Below are positions 29,964 to 38,949 of a DNA stretch of 64,000 nucleotides, one piece after another. Made by a program: the position numbers and the translations under genes. Positions within the stretch are counted from its first letter, which is position 1, and every line of letters starts with the position of its first letter. The notes below the pieces were generated by a model that was not told where the DNA came from, searched no databases, and saw only the letters and a list, made by a program, of their open reading frames with translations. The DNA comes from Parvibaculum sp. (GTDB taxonomy: Bacteria; Pseudomonadota; Alphaproteobacteria; Parvibaculales; Parvibaculaceae): assembly GCF_019635935.1 (NCBI RefSeq), contig NZ_JAHBYN010000001.1, positions 744,001 to 808,000 of the forward strand, given 5' to 3'.

Positions 29964-30881
29964 TTACTTGTTGAGGAAGTTGAGCGGCAGCCCCGCCACC
30001 GGCCACTCCGTCGCCACGAGCCTCCCGCTCGACGACAGCGTGATATAGGCCGTCTTCAGATCCTTGCCGCCGAAGCAGATATTGGTGGTGATGAAATCGT
30101 CGGTCGGCGTATGCGTAACCTTCGAACCGTCGGGTGAAATGGTCGTGATGCCCGCGTTGAAGATTGTCGCCACGCAGATATTTCCCTGCGCATCGACCGC
30201 CAGGCTGTCGAAGAAGCAAAGCTGCGGACCGGACGCCACGAAGCGGCCCGGCAACGGCCCAGGCTGCGGCGCGACCTCGCCCGGCGCAACAATGTCGAAC
30301 GCCCAGAGCCGGCCGGGGATCGTGTCGGCGACATAGACCGTCTTCTCATCGGGCGACAGACCGACGCCGTTCGGCGAGGTGATCGGAAAAACCACCTCCT
30401 TGATCATCGAACCGTCGATTTTCGCGTAGTAGAGCCCGCCACGGTCCTGCGTGCGGCCGCGCCCCTTGCCGAGGTCGGTGAACCAGAAGCCGCCGTGGCG
30501 ATCGAAAACGATGTCGTTGGGTCCGTTCAGCGGAATGCCGTTGCATTCGCTGTAGAGAACCTTGAACGCGCCAGTCTTGAGGTCGACGCGCTCGATGCGG
30601 CCGCCCGAATAGTTCGCCGGCGCGTCTCCCGGCACCAGCGCCCCGTTGACCTCGTGAAATTCGAAGCCGCCATCGTTGCAGACATAGCAGGCGCCGTCCG
30701 GTCCGATGGCGGCGCCGTTCGGCCCGCCGCCGAGATCGGCGATGACCTCGACCTTGCCCGCCGCCGTCACCCGCGTCAGCGTGCCGCGTGCGATCTCGAC
30801 CAGCACGATGCTGCCGTCCGGCATCGCAATCGGGCCTTCGGGAAATTTGAGCCCGTCGGCGATGAGTTTCATCGCGGTCAT
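29964..30881 (-). CDS. SMP-30/gluconolactonase-like beta-propeller protein
   Basis: A 305-residue six-bladed propeller of the SMP-30/gluconolaconase/LRE family. Family segments are LKFPEGPIAMPDGSIVLVEI near 10 with the metal-binding Glu, NGPNDIVFDRHGGFWFTDLG with metal Asn/Asp, and SPNGVGLSPDEKTVYVADT. It probably hydrolyses a lactone in sugar catabolism; the substrate is unknown. No signal peptide. GGGAGGA precedes the ATG. Confidence 0.88.
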   Translation of the reverse strand: MTAMKLIADGLKFPEGPIAMPDGSIVLVEIARGTLTRVTAAGKVEVIADLGGGPNGAAIGPDGACYVCNDGGFEFHEVNGALVPGDAPANYSGGRIERVDLKTGAFKVLYSECNGIPLNGPNDIVFDRHGGFWFTDLGKGRGRTQDRGGLYYAKIDGSMIKEVVFPITSPNGVGLSPDEKTVYVADTIPGRLWAFDIVAPGEVAPQPGPLPGRFVASGPQLCFFDSLAVDAQGNICVATIFNAGITTISPDGSKVTHTPTDDFITTNICFGGKDLKTAYITLSSSGRLVATEWPVAGLPLNFLNK

Positions 30882-30968
30882 ATTTGTCCTCCCTGATGTT
30901 CCGTCTGTTGCGGAATTGCTGTGGGGCGCATTCTGTCAATGCACGGCGGGTTCCGCAATGGCGGGCAA

Positions 30969-32078
<1,110 letters not shown>

Positions 32079-32173
32079 ATGTCGTCCCCGCTGAAAAATC
32101 GCAATGAGAGACGCGCATTGTGAGGCTCCCGCACTGGAAACTCAATCGCGGCGGCTTTCAAAACACGGAAACG

Positions 32174-32842
32174 TCAATTCCCGGCGAGCCAGGCATCGCC
32201 CTCGGCGTGAAGCGCGGCGAGTTCCGGACTCTTGTCGAGCACAGTCGCGGGCGAAAGTGGAATACCGGCCTTGTCGAGACTGGCGGCAAGAAATTTCAAC
32301 TCCGCCGGAAATTTCTCCAGCCCGTCGAAGAAGCCGTCCGGCAGCGACGCACGGTCCACCGGATCGGCGCGATCCTTTTCATAGACGGCAACGCGCTTCA
32401 CGATGCGCCATGTGCCGTCCCGCTTTTCGATCCGGTCGATGAAGCGCGCATAGGATGTCGTGTCGACTTCGCCGGCCGGCGTTTTCGCGCGCACCATGAT
32501 GGTCACGTTGACCTCGCTCAGCGCCCTGTCGCCGCTGATGCGGATGCGCGGCACGCCGATATGATGCTTGAGCAGCGCGCCGCCGCGCGCGGCAAGCTGG
32601 CGCGACGCCGCGATGAAACCTTCATGCGGCCCATCGAACCAGCTCAGCGAAATCGTGCCCCCCTCATGGAAGGTGCCGGAAAGCGCGTCCCACTTCTCCT
32701 GATCGCGGAAGAGGGCCCAGTTGTTGACGAGATCGGCGATCTCCGTTCTGGCATCGTCCATGGCTGAACTTTCCCCTTCTGGCGCGCGCTCCCAACAACC
32801 GGCAAGCGCCAGCGAAAGAAGAAGTGCGGCAAGTTTCTTCAC
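32174..32842 (-). CDS. Lipoprotein with SnoaL/NTF2-like domain
   Basis: A 222-residue protein with a GTG start at 32842, giving VKKLAALLLSLALAGCWERA, a lipoprotein signal with lipobox LAGC. An NTF2-like fold follows (TEIADLVNNWALFRDQEKWD, FDGPHEGFIAASRQLAARGG, TTSYARFIDRIEKRDGTWRI), then an unassigned 60-residue tail. The fold is used for many small-molecule enzymes and binding proteins, so the function is open. The longer frame to 32902 lacks a lipoprotein-type N-terminus. Confidence 0.72.
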   Translation of the reverse strand: MKKLAALLLSLALAGCWERAPEGESSAMDDARTEIADLVNNWALFRDQEKWDALSGTFHEGGTISLSWFDGPHEGFIAASRQLAARGGALLKHHIGVPRIRISGDRALSEVNVTIMVRAKTPAGEVDTTSYARFIDRIEKRDGTWRIVKRVAVYEKDRADPVDRASLPDGFFDGLEKFPAELKFLAASLDKAGIPLSPATVLDKSPELAALHAEGDAWLAGN

Positions 32843-32942
32843 GCAACGCCCCCCGGCTGCAATCGTTGCGCGGAGTATGGGACCGGGAAAGGCGCAACTC
32901 AATTGCGCGAGCGGCCGACTGACCGATGGTCAAAATGCGCTT

Positions 32943-33458
32943 TCAGCCCGCCCGTTCGAGGACGACGATGGAATAATCCGCGCTGTCCTTCTCGCCGGCC
33001 TTGTGGTGCTCGCGCGAGACCTCGCGCCATTGCCGCCGGTCGAAGGCCGGAAAGCGGACATCGCCCTCGGGCGCGGCGTGAACCTCGGTGATGTAGAGGC
33101 GGTCGGCACGGTCGAATGTTTCGGCGTAAAGCTGCGCGCCGCCGATCACCATGATTTCGTCGGCCCCGGCCTGCGCCGCCAGCGCCCGGCCCAGCGCCAG
33201 CGCAGCCGATGCCGACGTCGCAAGCTCCGCGCCCTCCGCCACGTAAGCCGCGTCGCGCGTGACGACAATGTTCGTGCGTCCGGGCAGCGGTTTCTTCGGC
33301 AGCGATTCCCATGTCTTGCGGCCCATGATGACGGGCTTGCCCATCGTCAGGCGCTTGAAATGGGCCATGTCGCCCGAAAGCCGCCACGGCAGGCCGTTGT
33401 CGCGGCCGATGATGCCGTTGTCGGCGATGGCGACGACAAAGCTGACATGAACATCCAT
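32943..33458 (-). CDS. folA: Dihydrofolate reductase
   Basis: A 171-residue DHFR: VSFVVAIADNGIIGRDNGLP with the substrate loop LPWRLSGDMAHFKRLT (catalytic Asp), NADPH-binding KPVIMGRKTWESL, and IMVIGGAQLYAE. It regenerates tetrahydrofolate used up by thymidylate synthase. ATG 33458 is preferred to GTG 33461 because it shares a base with the upstream stop (TGATG). It is the third member of a coupled thyA - small membrane protein - folA chain now cut by an insertion in thyA. Confidence 0.95.
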   Translation of the reverse strand: MDVHVSFVVAIADNGIIGRDNGLPWRLSGDMAHFKRLTMGKPVIMGRKTWESLPKKPLPGRTNIVVTRDAAYVAEGAELATSASAALALGRALAAQAGADEIMVIGGAQLYAETFDRADRLYITEVHAAPEGDVRFPAFDRRQWREVSREHHKAGEKDSADYSIVVLERAG

Positions 33459-33619
33459 CACACCACCCGGCTTTCAGATAGCGCCGTGAAATCCGGCGCG
33501 CGCATCGCCTCCGGATCGAGCGGGCGGAGACTGACGAGAATGGCGAACATCGCAAAGGCGGCGAGCAGCAGCACGATGAGCGTCACGCCGAAGAGCAGCA
33601 TTCGCTGCCGCGTCCGCAT
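33458..33619 (-). CDS. 53-residue single-pass membrane protein between thyA and folA
   Basis: Starts MRTRQRMLLFGVTLIVLLLA: a basic N-terminus, then one strong membrane helix (about 8-30), then a short acidic tail. Its ATG shares a base with the thyA stop and its own stop shares a base with the folA ATG, both as TGATG. This double coupling makes it very likely to be a real gene, despite its small size. Function unknown. Confidence 0.75.
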   Translation of the reverse strand: MRTRQRMLLFGVTLIVLLLAAFAMFAILVSLRPLDPEAMRAPDFTALSESRVV

Positions 33620-33972
33620 CAGACGGCAACAGGCGCGGCGATATGCGGATGCGCCTCGTAGCCTTCGAGCCTAAAATCGTCATAGGTGAAATCGAAAAGG
33701 CTCTTCACATCCGGATTGATGTGCATGAGCGGCAGGGGCTTCGGATCGCGGAGGAGCTGCTTGTCGGCCTGCTCCAGATGATTGAGATAAAGATGTGCGT
33801 CGCCGAATGTGTGAATGAATTCGCCGGGCTTGAGGCCCGTCACCTGCGCCACCATCATCGTCAGCAGCGCATAGGACGCGATGTTGAAGGGTTTTCCGGT
33901 CACCCCCAAAATAGGATATTTCGCTATGGTGGTAACGCCCAATGTGATGGCTCCCGTTACTGTTTCTAGCAT
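33619..33972 (-). pseudogene. thyA: Thymidylate synthase 3' fragment, cut by island insertion
   Basis: Only the last 91 codons of a normal ThyA remain: [19 protein letters not shown], then [12 protein letters not shown] and a standard C-terminus ending APVAV. In intact enzymes the residues before PFNIASY are FLGV preceded by the RSAD segment; here they are PILGVTGK, followed by unrelated sequence. The break is at about 33891/33892. The catalytic Cys and folate-binding N-terminal parts are absent and no 5' part occurs elsewhere in the window. If the island carries a replacement 3' end, a whole thyA could exist beyond its far border. Confidence 0.9.
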
Positions 33973-34000
33973 GCGCTAATATAAGATTCGCATGCCAGTG

Positions 34001-34086
34001 AACTTGTCCACAAGGATATCGACTGAGACGCGGAGTGCCCCCACAGGCTGACGCAGCGTCTCAGTCGATATCCTTGTGGACAAGTT
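34001..34086. repeat. Perfect 31-base-arm inverted repeat near island border
   Basis: Arms 34001-34031 and 34056-34086 are perfectly complementary, with a 24-base loop. Each arm begins with a DnaA-box-like TTGTCCACA. The structure lies about 110 bases inside the island and is not near any gene start. It could be an element end, a replication or transfer site, or a strong bidirectional terminator for the island edge. Confidence 0.85.
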
Positions 34087-34233
34087 TTACTCGAACCATT
34101 TTAAAAGCTCAGTCCGTCAAAGCAAAAACAGAAGAGCAACGGAAAGCTGAATCGAGTACATTTCCCAACAAAAGATTGTGATTTCCTCAAATCTAGACGT
34201 CAAATTGGGAATTAAGTTGCCGTTCCCCATTTT

Positions 34234-34306
34234 CGTTCTTCGATTTGGCTACCCAGCGACCAAGGCTTATCCCGTTGTCCCATCTAATCAAGATGTTGAA
34301 TCAACC
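34234..34306 (+). repeat. Dispersed repeat, copy A
   Basis: Two parts: 34234-34282 recurs inverted at 36827-36868 (identical 15-base and 21-base blocks with a small gap between), and 34263-34306 recurs in direct orientation at 37334-37377 (35 of 44 bases, all differences being transitions). It probably represents the end of an old insertion sequence; no transposase remains. Confidence 0.7.
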
Positions 34307-34487
34307 GGTCGAGACGGCTGGAGCAGATCGGTTCAGTGGTTCCCGTGTCCATGCGAAGGCGCTCGATGCGCTATCCGAACGCATCCCCATCGCCGTCTTG
34401 CGCCGCAGAGACATGCGTGGGCGGGAACGCTTCTAAGCAAGTATGGCGGACAATAGCTCTGCTACGTCTCGTTGGACCGCATCTTGT

Positions 34488-34577
34488 CTAACTTTCCCGT
34501 ACTTAAAGTACGAGAGGGTTATAATTCATCTTGACCGAAGGTGTCATAAATACTAACTTTCTCGTACTTTAAGTACG
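34488..34577 (+). promoter_or_regulatory. Twin palindromic operators and promoter of the AbiEi/HipA gene
   Basis: Two 15-base palindromes, CGTACTTAAAGTACG (34498-34512) and CGTACTTTAAGTACG (34563-34577), are exact reverse complements of each other. Each is preceded by CTAACTTTC, giving 25-base units 65 bases apart. A perfect TATAAT lies at 34520-34525, so the first operator covers the -35 region, while the second ends 11 bases before the ATG. This is a classic autorepression layout of toxin-antitoxin genes. Confidence 0.8.
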
Positions 34578-34588
34578 GAAAAGTTAGC

Positions 34589-36427
34589 ATGGCACTCCAC
34601 CTCGTCGGCGAAACTCTGGACAAAACCCGCAGCCACTACATGGCCGAGACGGGTAAACTCGTCCAGCTTATGCGGGGTATCTACGTCGACGCTGGCGACG
34701 ATATCGATGCCGTCGTGCTCAGGCACGCCGTCCGCATCGCTAAATATCTTTACCCTCAAGCCTACCTGTCCGGTGCCAGCGCCGCCTTGCTCGGGCCGAC
34801 CCGCGATGGGCGGCTATTTCTGAGCGCGCGGCGCAAGCAACGCACGCGCATCCGCGCGCTGGAGATCATCCAGAACGAAGCGCCCAAACAACCGTCCGTC
34901 GGTGACGCCGTCGTCGATGATGGCATGGGCGAATTCCATGTCCGTGTCTCGTCGATCCGTCAGCGCTTCCTTGAAGCCTTCCGCCTGCGCAGTGAACACG
35001 CTGCGTCGATCGACGAAGAGATGCGGGCGACGATCGCCGCCCGCCTGATCGAGGAATACGGCAGTCCGCAGGCGGCGACGGACGCGCTTTGGACGCTTGC
35101 CCGTGAGAGCGGATGGTATCGTGAGGGTGAGGCAGCCGAGCGCTATCTCCGGCATAAGCCAAGCGCGACGCCGACAAAGAATGAGGCGGCACTCGACCTC
35201 ATTGTCGCCTGGCATGGTGTATCAATAGGTCATTTACTCCATGACGGTTTCGAATGGCGCTGGCAGCCGTCTGGCGGAGAGGGTCCTCCGCTCATCCGGC
35301 AGACCACGCCCGGCAAGCTGCCGCCTTTTATTGTCTCCCTGCTCCCGGAGGGCTGGCTCGAAAATGTCCTCAAGGACAAGGACGAGCGCACGCTGCTGCG
35401 GTCGGGCAAGCGCTACATGTCGAATATCACAATCGTTGAACGCGAAGCCGAACTGGCAGCGTTGCCGCTGGACGTTCTGCTAACCCGCCTTGATCAACAT
35501 TCCAGCAACGGCGCGTTCACCGGCGGCTATGCCGGACCGGGCCGCAGCGAAATCGAGGCGAACTTCGAGGCTAACCTCGCGCTGATTTATCAGCGCGCCG
35601 ATACACCGCGCCTTTCTGGCGTTCAGATAAAGGCGCCGATGTATCTCGATCCCGAAGGTGTCCTTACGCCAAGTATGGGCAAGCCTTTTACACATATCCT
35701 GAAGCCAGCGGGGACCAGCGGTTACGATGCCCTGCCGCTTGTCGAATGGACCGCCATGGCGCTTGGCCGGGCCGCAGGATTCGAAACTTACGCTACAGCG
35801 CTCGTCGAAATGCCGGATGGCATGCCCCCGGCCTTGATAGTGGAACGCTTCGACATTCGCGAGAGGCCGGAGGACACAAGGATACTGGCTCTCGAGGACC
35901 TCTGTTCCGTTCTCGAACTGCCTACCGTAGCCAAGTACAGCAGCTCCATGGAACGGGTCGCGCGTGCGGTTCGCCCATTATCGACGGCGCCTGACAATGA
36001 CCTTCTCATTATCGTTAAGCGCGCGCTGTTCGCGTGGCTGATCGCCGATGGCGACATGCACCTCAAGAACATGGCGTTGCTCAAAATCGCCGAGTCTGGA
36101 GAGAAGCAGTTTCGGAGTGTGCGGATGGCGCCGCTGTACGACGCGGTGACGACGCGAGTCTTTCCTAATCTCAAGCATGATCGCATGGCGCTCAAGCTCA
36201 ACGGCAAGGACGATAATCTACGTCGTGCCGATTTCCGCGCACTTGCAACGACCGCTGGGCTGCGGGCGAGGGATGCCGATGCTGCAATGGACGATGTGTT
36301 GCAGCGGATGCTCGGTGCCGTCGACGATCTCAGCTTGCCGGCGGCCATCCGACTCACCGACGATATGCGAAAGATAGTCGCGAGCGTACTCGACATTTGT
36401 CGAGCACGAATCCTGTCGTTTACATAA
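34589..36427 (+). CDS. AbiEi-like / HipA kinase fusion protein
   Basis: A 612-residue protein. The N-terminus (about 1-100) has the AbiEi-antitoxin/winged-helix look: GKLVQLMRGIYV and PQAYLSGASAALLGPT. From about 190 it is HipA-like: LPPFIVSLLPEGWLENVL near 245, FTHILKPAG near 370, PPALIVERFDIRE near 410, catalytic GDMHLKNMALL near 486 and the metal-binding Asp of PLYDAVTT near 514. HipA kinases phosphorylate aminoacyl-tRNA synthetases and are held by HipB. No hipB is adjacent, so the N-terminal domain may be the built-in DNA-binding antitoxin acting at the twin operators. Kinase residues look intact. Confidence 0.82.
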   Translation: MALHLVGETLDKTRSHYMAETGKLVQLMRGIYVDAGDDIDAVVLRHAVRIAKYLYPQAYLSGASAALLGPTRDGRLFLSARRKQRTRIRALEIIQNEAPKQPSVGDAVVDDGMGEFHVRVSSIRQRFLEAFRLRSEHAASIDEEMRATIAARLIEEYGSPQAATDALWTLARESGWYREGEAAERYLRHKPSATPTKNEAALDLIVAWHGVSIGHLLHDGFEWRWQPSGGEGPPLIRQTTPGKLPPFIVSLLPEGWLENVLKDKDERTLLRSGKRYMSNITIVEREAELAALPLDVLLTRLDQHSSNGAFTGGYAGPGRSEIEANFEANLALIYQRADTPRLSGVQIKAPMYLDPEGVLTPSMGKPFTHILKPAGTSGYDALPLVEWTAMALGRAAGFETYATALVEMPDGMPPALIVERFDIRERPEDTRILALEDLCSVLELPTVAKYSSSMERVARAVRPLSTAPDNDLLIIVKRALFAWLIADGDMHLKNMALLKIAESGEKQFRSVRMAPLYDAVTTRVFPNLKHDRMALKLNGKDDNLRRADFRALATTAGLRARDADAAMDDVLQRMLGAVDDLSLPAAIRLTDDMRKIVASVLDICRARILSFT

Positions 36428-37049
36428 GTCGCACGCCTCAGTCAAAAAACTACCGCCTCGATACCATGCCGGGAATCGACATACGGGGCGCGAGCGCCTT
36501 CAGTGAGATCAAGAAATCGGATTGGTCCGAGATCAAAAGATCGGTGAAGACCGAAGTGTCACGCTCCTTTGTCTGGACTGGCCCACCGCACCGGGTGCTT
36601 TGCCTGTGCTCGTCGCGGTGCGCTGCCATGACCGATGTCTACCCCCGGCGCAAACGAACCGATTAGACCAGCGTCGCTTGGCGAAGAATCCGGCACATGC
36701 CGCTTCATCCGGAAATGCTTCTGGAAGGCTATAAGTGAACGCGGCTTGCGCATCGAAGCGGCTCCGTCGGAGCCGCCAGATGACCCCAAAAAGCCCGGCC
36801 GAGTCCCTCTACCTATTGTGGGTGGTTGGGACAACGGGATAAGCCTTCAGCGACCAAATCGAAGAACGTATGACCTCTATCGCGCGAAATCTATCTGGCG
36901 ACACACCGGTGGTGATCCCATCGCCAAGCGCATGTTTATGTGAATCGTGCTGATTAATTTCATAGGTCTATACTCCCACGGTACAAACTCCTAAAATTTA
37001 CTACAACTTACAGACATGTGCGGTTAGAAGAATTGCGAGGGCACAACAG
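36428..37049. other. Gene-poor stretch after the HipA fusion
   Basis: About 620 bases without a credible gene. Short frames here have no ribosome-binding site and odd composition, and may be decayed insertion-sequence remains. It contains repeat copy B at 36827-36868 and turns AT-rich after about 36950. Confidence 0.5.
36827..36868 (-). repeat. Dispersed repeat, copy B (inverted relative to A)
   Basis: Blocks 36827-36847 and 36854-36868 are exact reverse complements of 34262-34282 and 34234-34248. With copy A it brackets the AbiEi/HipA gene as an inverted pair about 2.6 kb apart. Confidence 0.75.
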
Positions 37050-37307
37050 ATGGGTGAGAGACACAGCACGATCACAGACAAGCATGATCGAGAAGCGCTT
37101 CGGCCTGTGACAGTCAGACTTGAATACGAAACTGCCAGCTTACTTGACGGCATTGCCTCCGACCTTCGCTGGTCAACTTCTCAATTGATCAGCCAGCTTG
37201 TCGAGAGGTCAAAACCCATGCTCGCACAATACAAGAAAGCAAATGACATAGGCGGCCTCATTTCCCATCTTTTGAAAGACATGGATAGCGCGAACAACTC
37301 CGACTAA
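37050..37307 (+). CDS. Small hypothetical protein, possibly ribbon-helix-helix
   Basis: An 85-residue protein. LRPVTVRLEYETASLLDGIASDLRWSTSQL... has the look of a short beta strand followed by two helices, as in ribbon-helix-helix DNA-binding proteins; the C-terminal 30 residues are a charged helix. A weak GAGGG lies 9 bases before the ATG. No partner toxin is adjacent. Family not recognised with certainty. Confidence 0.55.
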   Translation: MGERHSTITDKHDREALRPVTVRLEYETASLLDGIASDLRWSTSQLISQLVERSKPMLAQYKKANDIGGLISHLLKDMDSANNSD

Positions 37308-37333
37308 GCAGAGCAACGCAATATCGTCGTTAG

Positions 37334-37377
37334 AGGCTCATCTTGTTGCTCCATCCAACCAGGATGTTGAATCAGCC
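37334..37377 (+). repeat. Dispersed repeat, copy C (direct to A)
   Basis: It matches 34263-34306 over 44 bases with nine differences, all transitions. It follows the small gene at 37050-37307. Confidence 0.65.
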
Positions 37378-37510
37378 AGATTGTAAAGCTTGGGTGGGTG
37401 ATTCAGGCACTGAAGATCCGGCAATGATGGCACTGCCGCGAGTTATCTGAACGACCGATGCCGAAAGCACACACCTTCCTTTGGAAGGCCTAAGTCTTTG
37501 ATATTATTGA

Positions 37511-37554
37511 ATTTGTCCCACAAACGGTCAAAATCCGGGATTTGCGGGACAAAT
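37511..37554. repeat. Inverted repeat with 14-base arms
   Basis: ATTTGTCCCACAAA (37511-37524) pairs with TTTGCGGGACAAAT (37541-37554), with one mismatch and a 16-base loop. It lies in an AT-rich gene-free stretch between 37308 and 37923, in which nothing else is recognised. Possible operator, terminator or recombination site. Confidence 0.6.
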
Positions 37555-37923
37555 CGTTTGATATCAATTACTTGGCAAAAACTCGCCATCTACGCACTCG
37601 GTGGCCCTCACCTCCGGTTCCGGAGACCGTCTAACAGGTTTAACATTCGACGTTGACCGATTGGACAACAAGAGGGACACGGCAGACATCATCCGCGTTG
37701 CGGAAATAGTGGCGCAATTTCACGCTATCCCCTTCGCTTCCGCTTGGCCAACGTGAGGATGTTTCTGAGACTCACTCAGCATGATGCATGTTGAGCGTTT
37801 GCACTTTGCAGTGAAGCAACATGAACACACGTAGTGTCCCGGAAGCCCATGAGATCGAAATGGTTTGCAGTTCAATCGTGCCTATCCTTTTTTCGTCGCC
37901 ACATACCAAATCTGGGGCTGAGC

Positions 37924-38271
37924 ATGCCTAAAGAATTAAAGAGCAAGATTGTGGAAGCCCACGCCACTGTCCGGTTGCAGGAAGACAAGGTTGCCGAACT
38001 GATGCGCGTGGCCGCCACCTACTTTCTTGAGGCGGAAAAAGCGGAACGTGAACTAGAGAGGCTGCGTAGCGCACTTAACACCCGCGACCTACTCGCCAAT
38101 CCCGCCGCGCTTTTAGCTGCCGCGAACGAAATTGATTGCGGCCGCAATTGCGAAAGAGGTTGGAACGGAATCAATACCAATGCTTCTGGCTGTCGCAAGA
38201 GCGAGTACGGCGATTATTGTGCCAACGATGTTGCCGAAACACTGCGGGCCATTGCGGCGATTACACAATGA
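37924..38271 (+). CDS. Coiled-coil hypothetical protein
   Basis: 115 residues from ATG 37924 (MPKELKSKIVEAHATVRLQE). Residues 5-60 form a strong amphipathic helix (KAERELERLRSALN), with several Cys in the C-terminal third (DCGRNCERGWNG, YGDYCAND). A GTG at 37834 would add 30 basic, less protein-like residues. Not recognised. Confidence 0.45.
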   Translation: MPKELKSKIVEAHATVRLQEDKVAELMRVAATYFLEAEKAERELERLRSALNTRDLLANPAALLAAANEIDCGRNCERGWNGINTNASGCRKSEYGDYCANDVAETLRAIAAITQ

Positions 38272-38484
38272 CGAACGCACCAGATACAGTGGTCACGGGT
38301 GCCAGCCGGGCAAGCATGGCTACATCGGTCCACGTCTATCCTTGATAGAAGCGAGAACCTATGCTCCTTGTCCTACGCTATATTTCAGATTCTTTGACTA
38401 CTACCCTACAAGACACTCCGCTCTCTGCTCCGCTGTATCCGCGGTAATTAGCGGCGAGCGGGTAGTCGCAATTGACGACCGGGA

Positions 38485-38658
38485 ATGCCTGCGGATGAAT
38501 TGATGGCGTTGGTGACGACAGGGGCAGGTTTTGCGGTCCTGACAGCGGGCTGTCTGTTGATGCAGCGCGTGGACCTTCTGGGGCGGATTGTCACCATTGC
38601 CGGCGCAACGCTGATGCTCATCGGAATGCTGTGGCAGAGCATCGCTATGCTGCTCTAG
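38485..38658 (+). CDS. 57-residue two-helix membrane protein
   Basis: The frame starts MPADELMALVTTGAGFAVLT and contains two hydrophobic helices (about 7-25 and 33-55) separated by QRVDLLGR. ATG 38485 or ATG 38503 could be the start; neither has a strong ribosome-binding site. It lies 291 bases from the qatD stop, convergent with it. The opposite-strand frame over the same DNA is His/Gln-rich and less plausible. Confidence 0.45.
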   Translation: MPADELMALVTTGAGFAVLTAGCLLMQRVDLLGRIVTIAGATLMLIGMLWQSIAMLL

Positions 38659-38949
38659 ACAATCGTCCAAATCATGTTGCCCCCAATGCCAGCGTACGGA
38701 TATCTCTGCCAGCAACCGCTCGTAGCTCCGTGGGTCGTTCGCACCCAATCTCCGGTTGCGAAACGAGTATGATTTCCCCGACGCTCCACCACGAGTAAAA
38801 ATTCATCTTCAAACGGACGGGCCGAGACGAATAGACCGCTTCGCGCCAGAAGCGGACATCACCCCGCGTACCAAACTCCATCCTCTCTGATCGTGACAGT
38901 CGTGTGCGGATGTGCAGCGGAGATAGGCCAGCAGTCCGAGGGAATGTGT

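Larger units (their letters stand above)
33892..34588. other. Left end of accessory island
   Basis: About 700 bases, more AT-rich than the chromosome, with no gene before the AbiEi/HipA fusion. It contains a 7-base inverted repeat GCATGCG/CGCATGC (33969-33995), a perfect 31-base-arm inverted repeat (34001-34086), a dispersed repeat (34234-34306) and the twin operators (34488-34577). No integrase or transposase is seen at this border. Confidence 0.65.

Noticed and set aside
34001..34086. Retron or CRISPR-like element at the long hairpin
   Set aside because: No reverse transcriptase or cas gene is nearby, and there is only one repeat pair.
34178..34456. 92-codon plus-strand frame upstream of the HipA fusion
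   Set aside because: It runs through repeat copy A and has no family features.
36635..36943. 102-codon plus-strand frame after the HipA fusion
   Set aside because: It overlaps repeat copy B, has no ribosome-binding site and looks like decayed sequence.
38401..38748. 115-codon minus-strand frame near qatD
   Set aside because: His/Gln-rich shadow of the small two-helix membrane protein on the plus strand.
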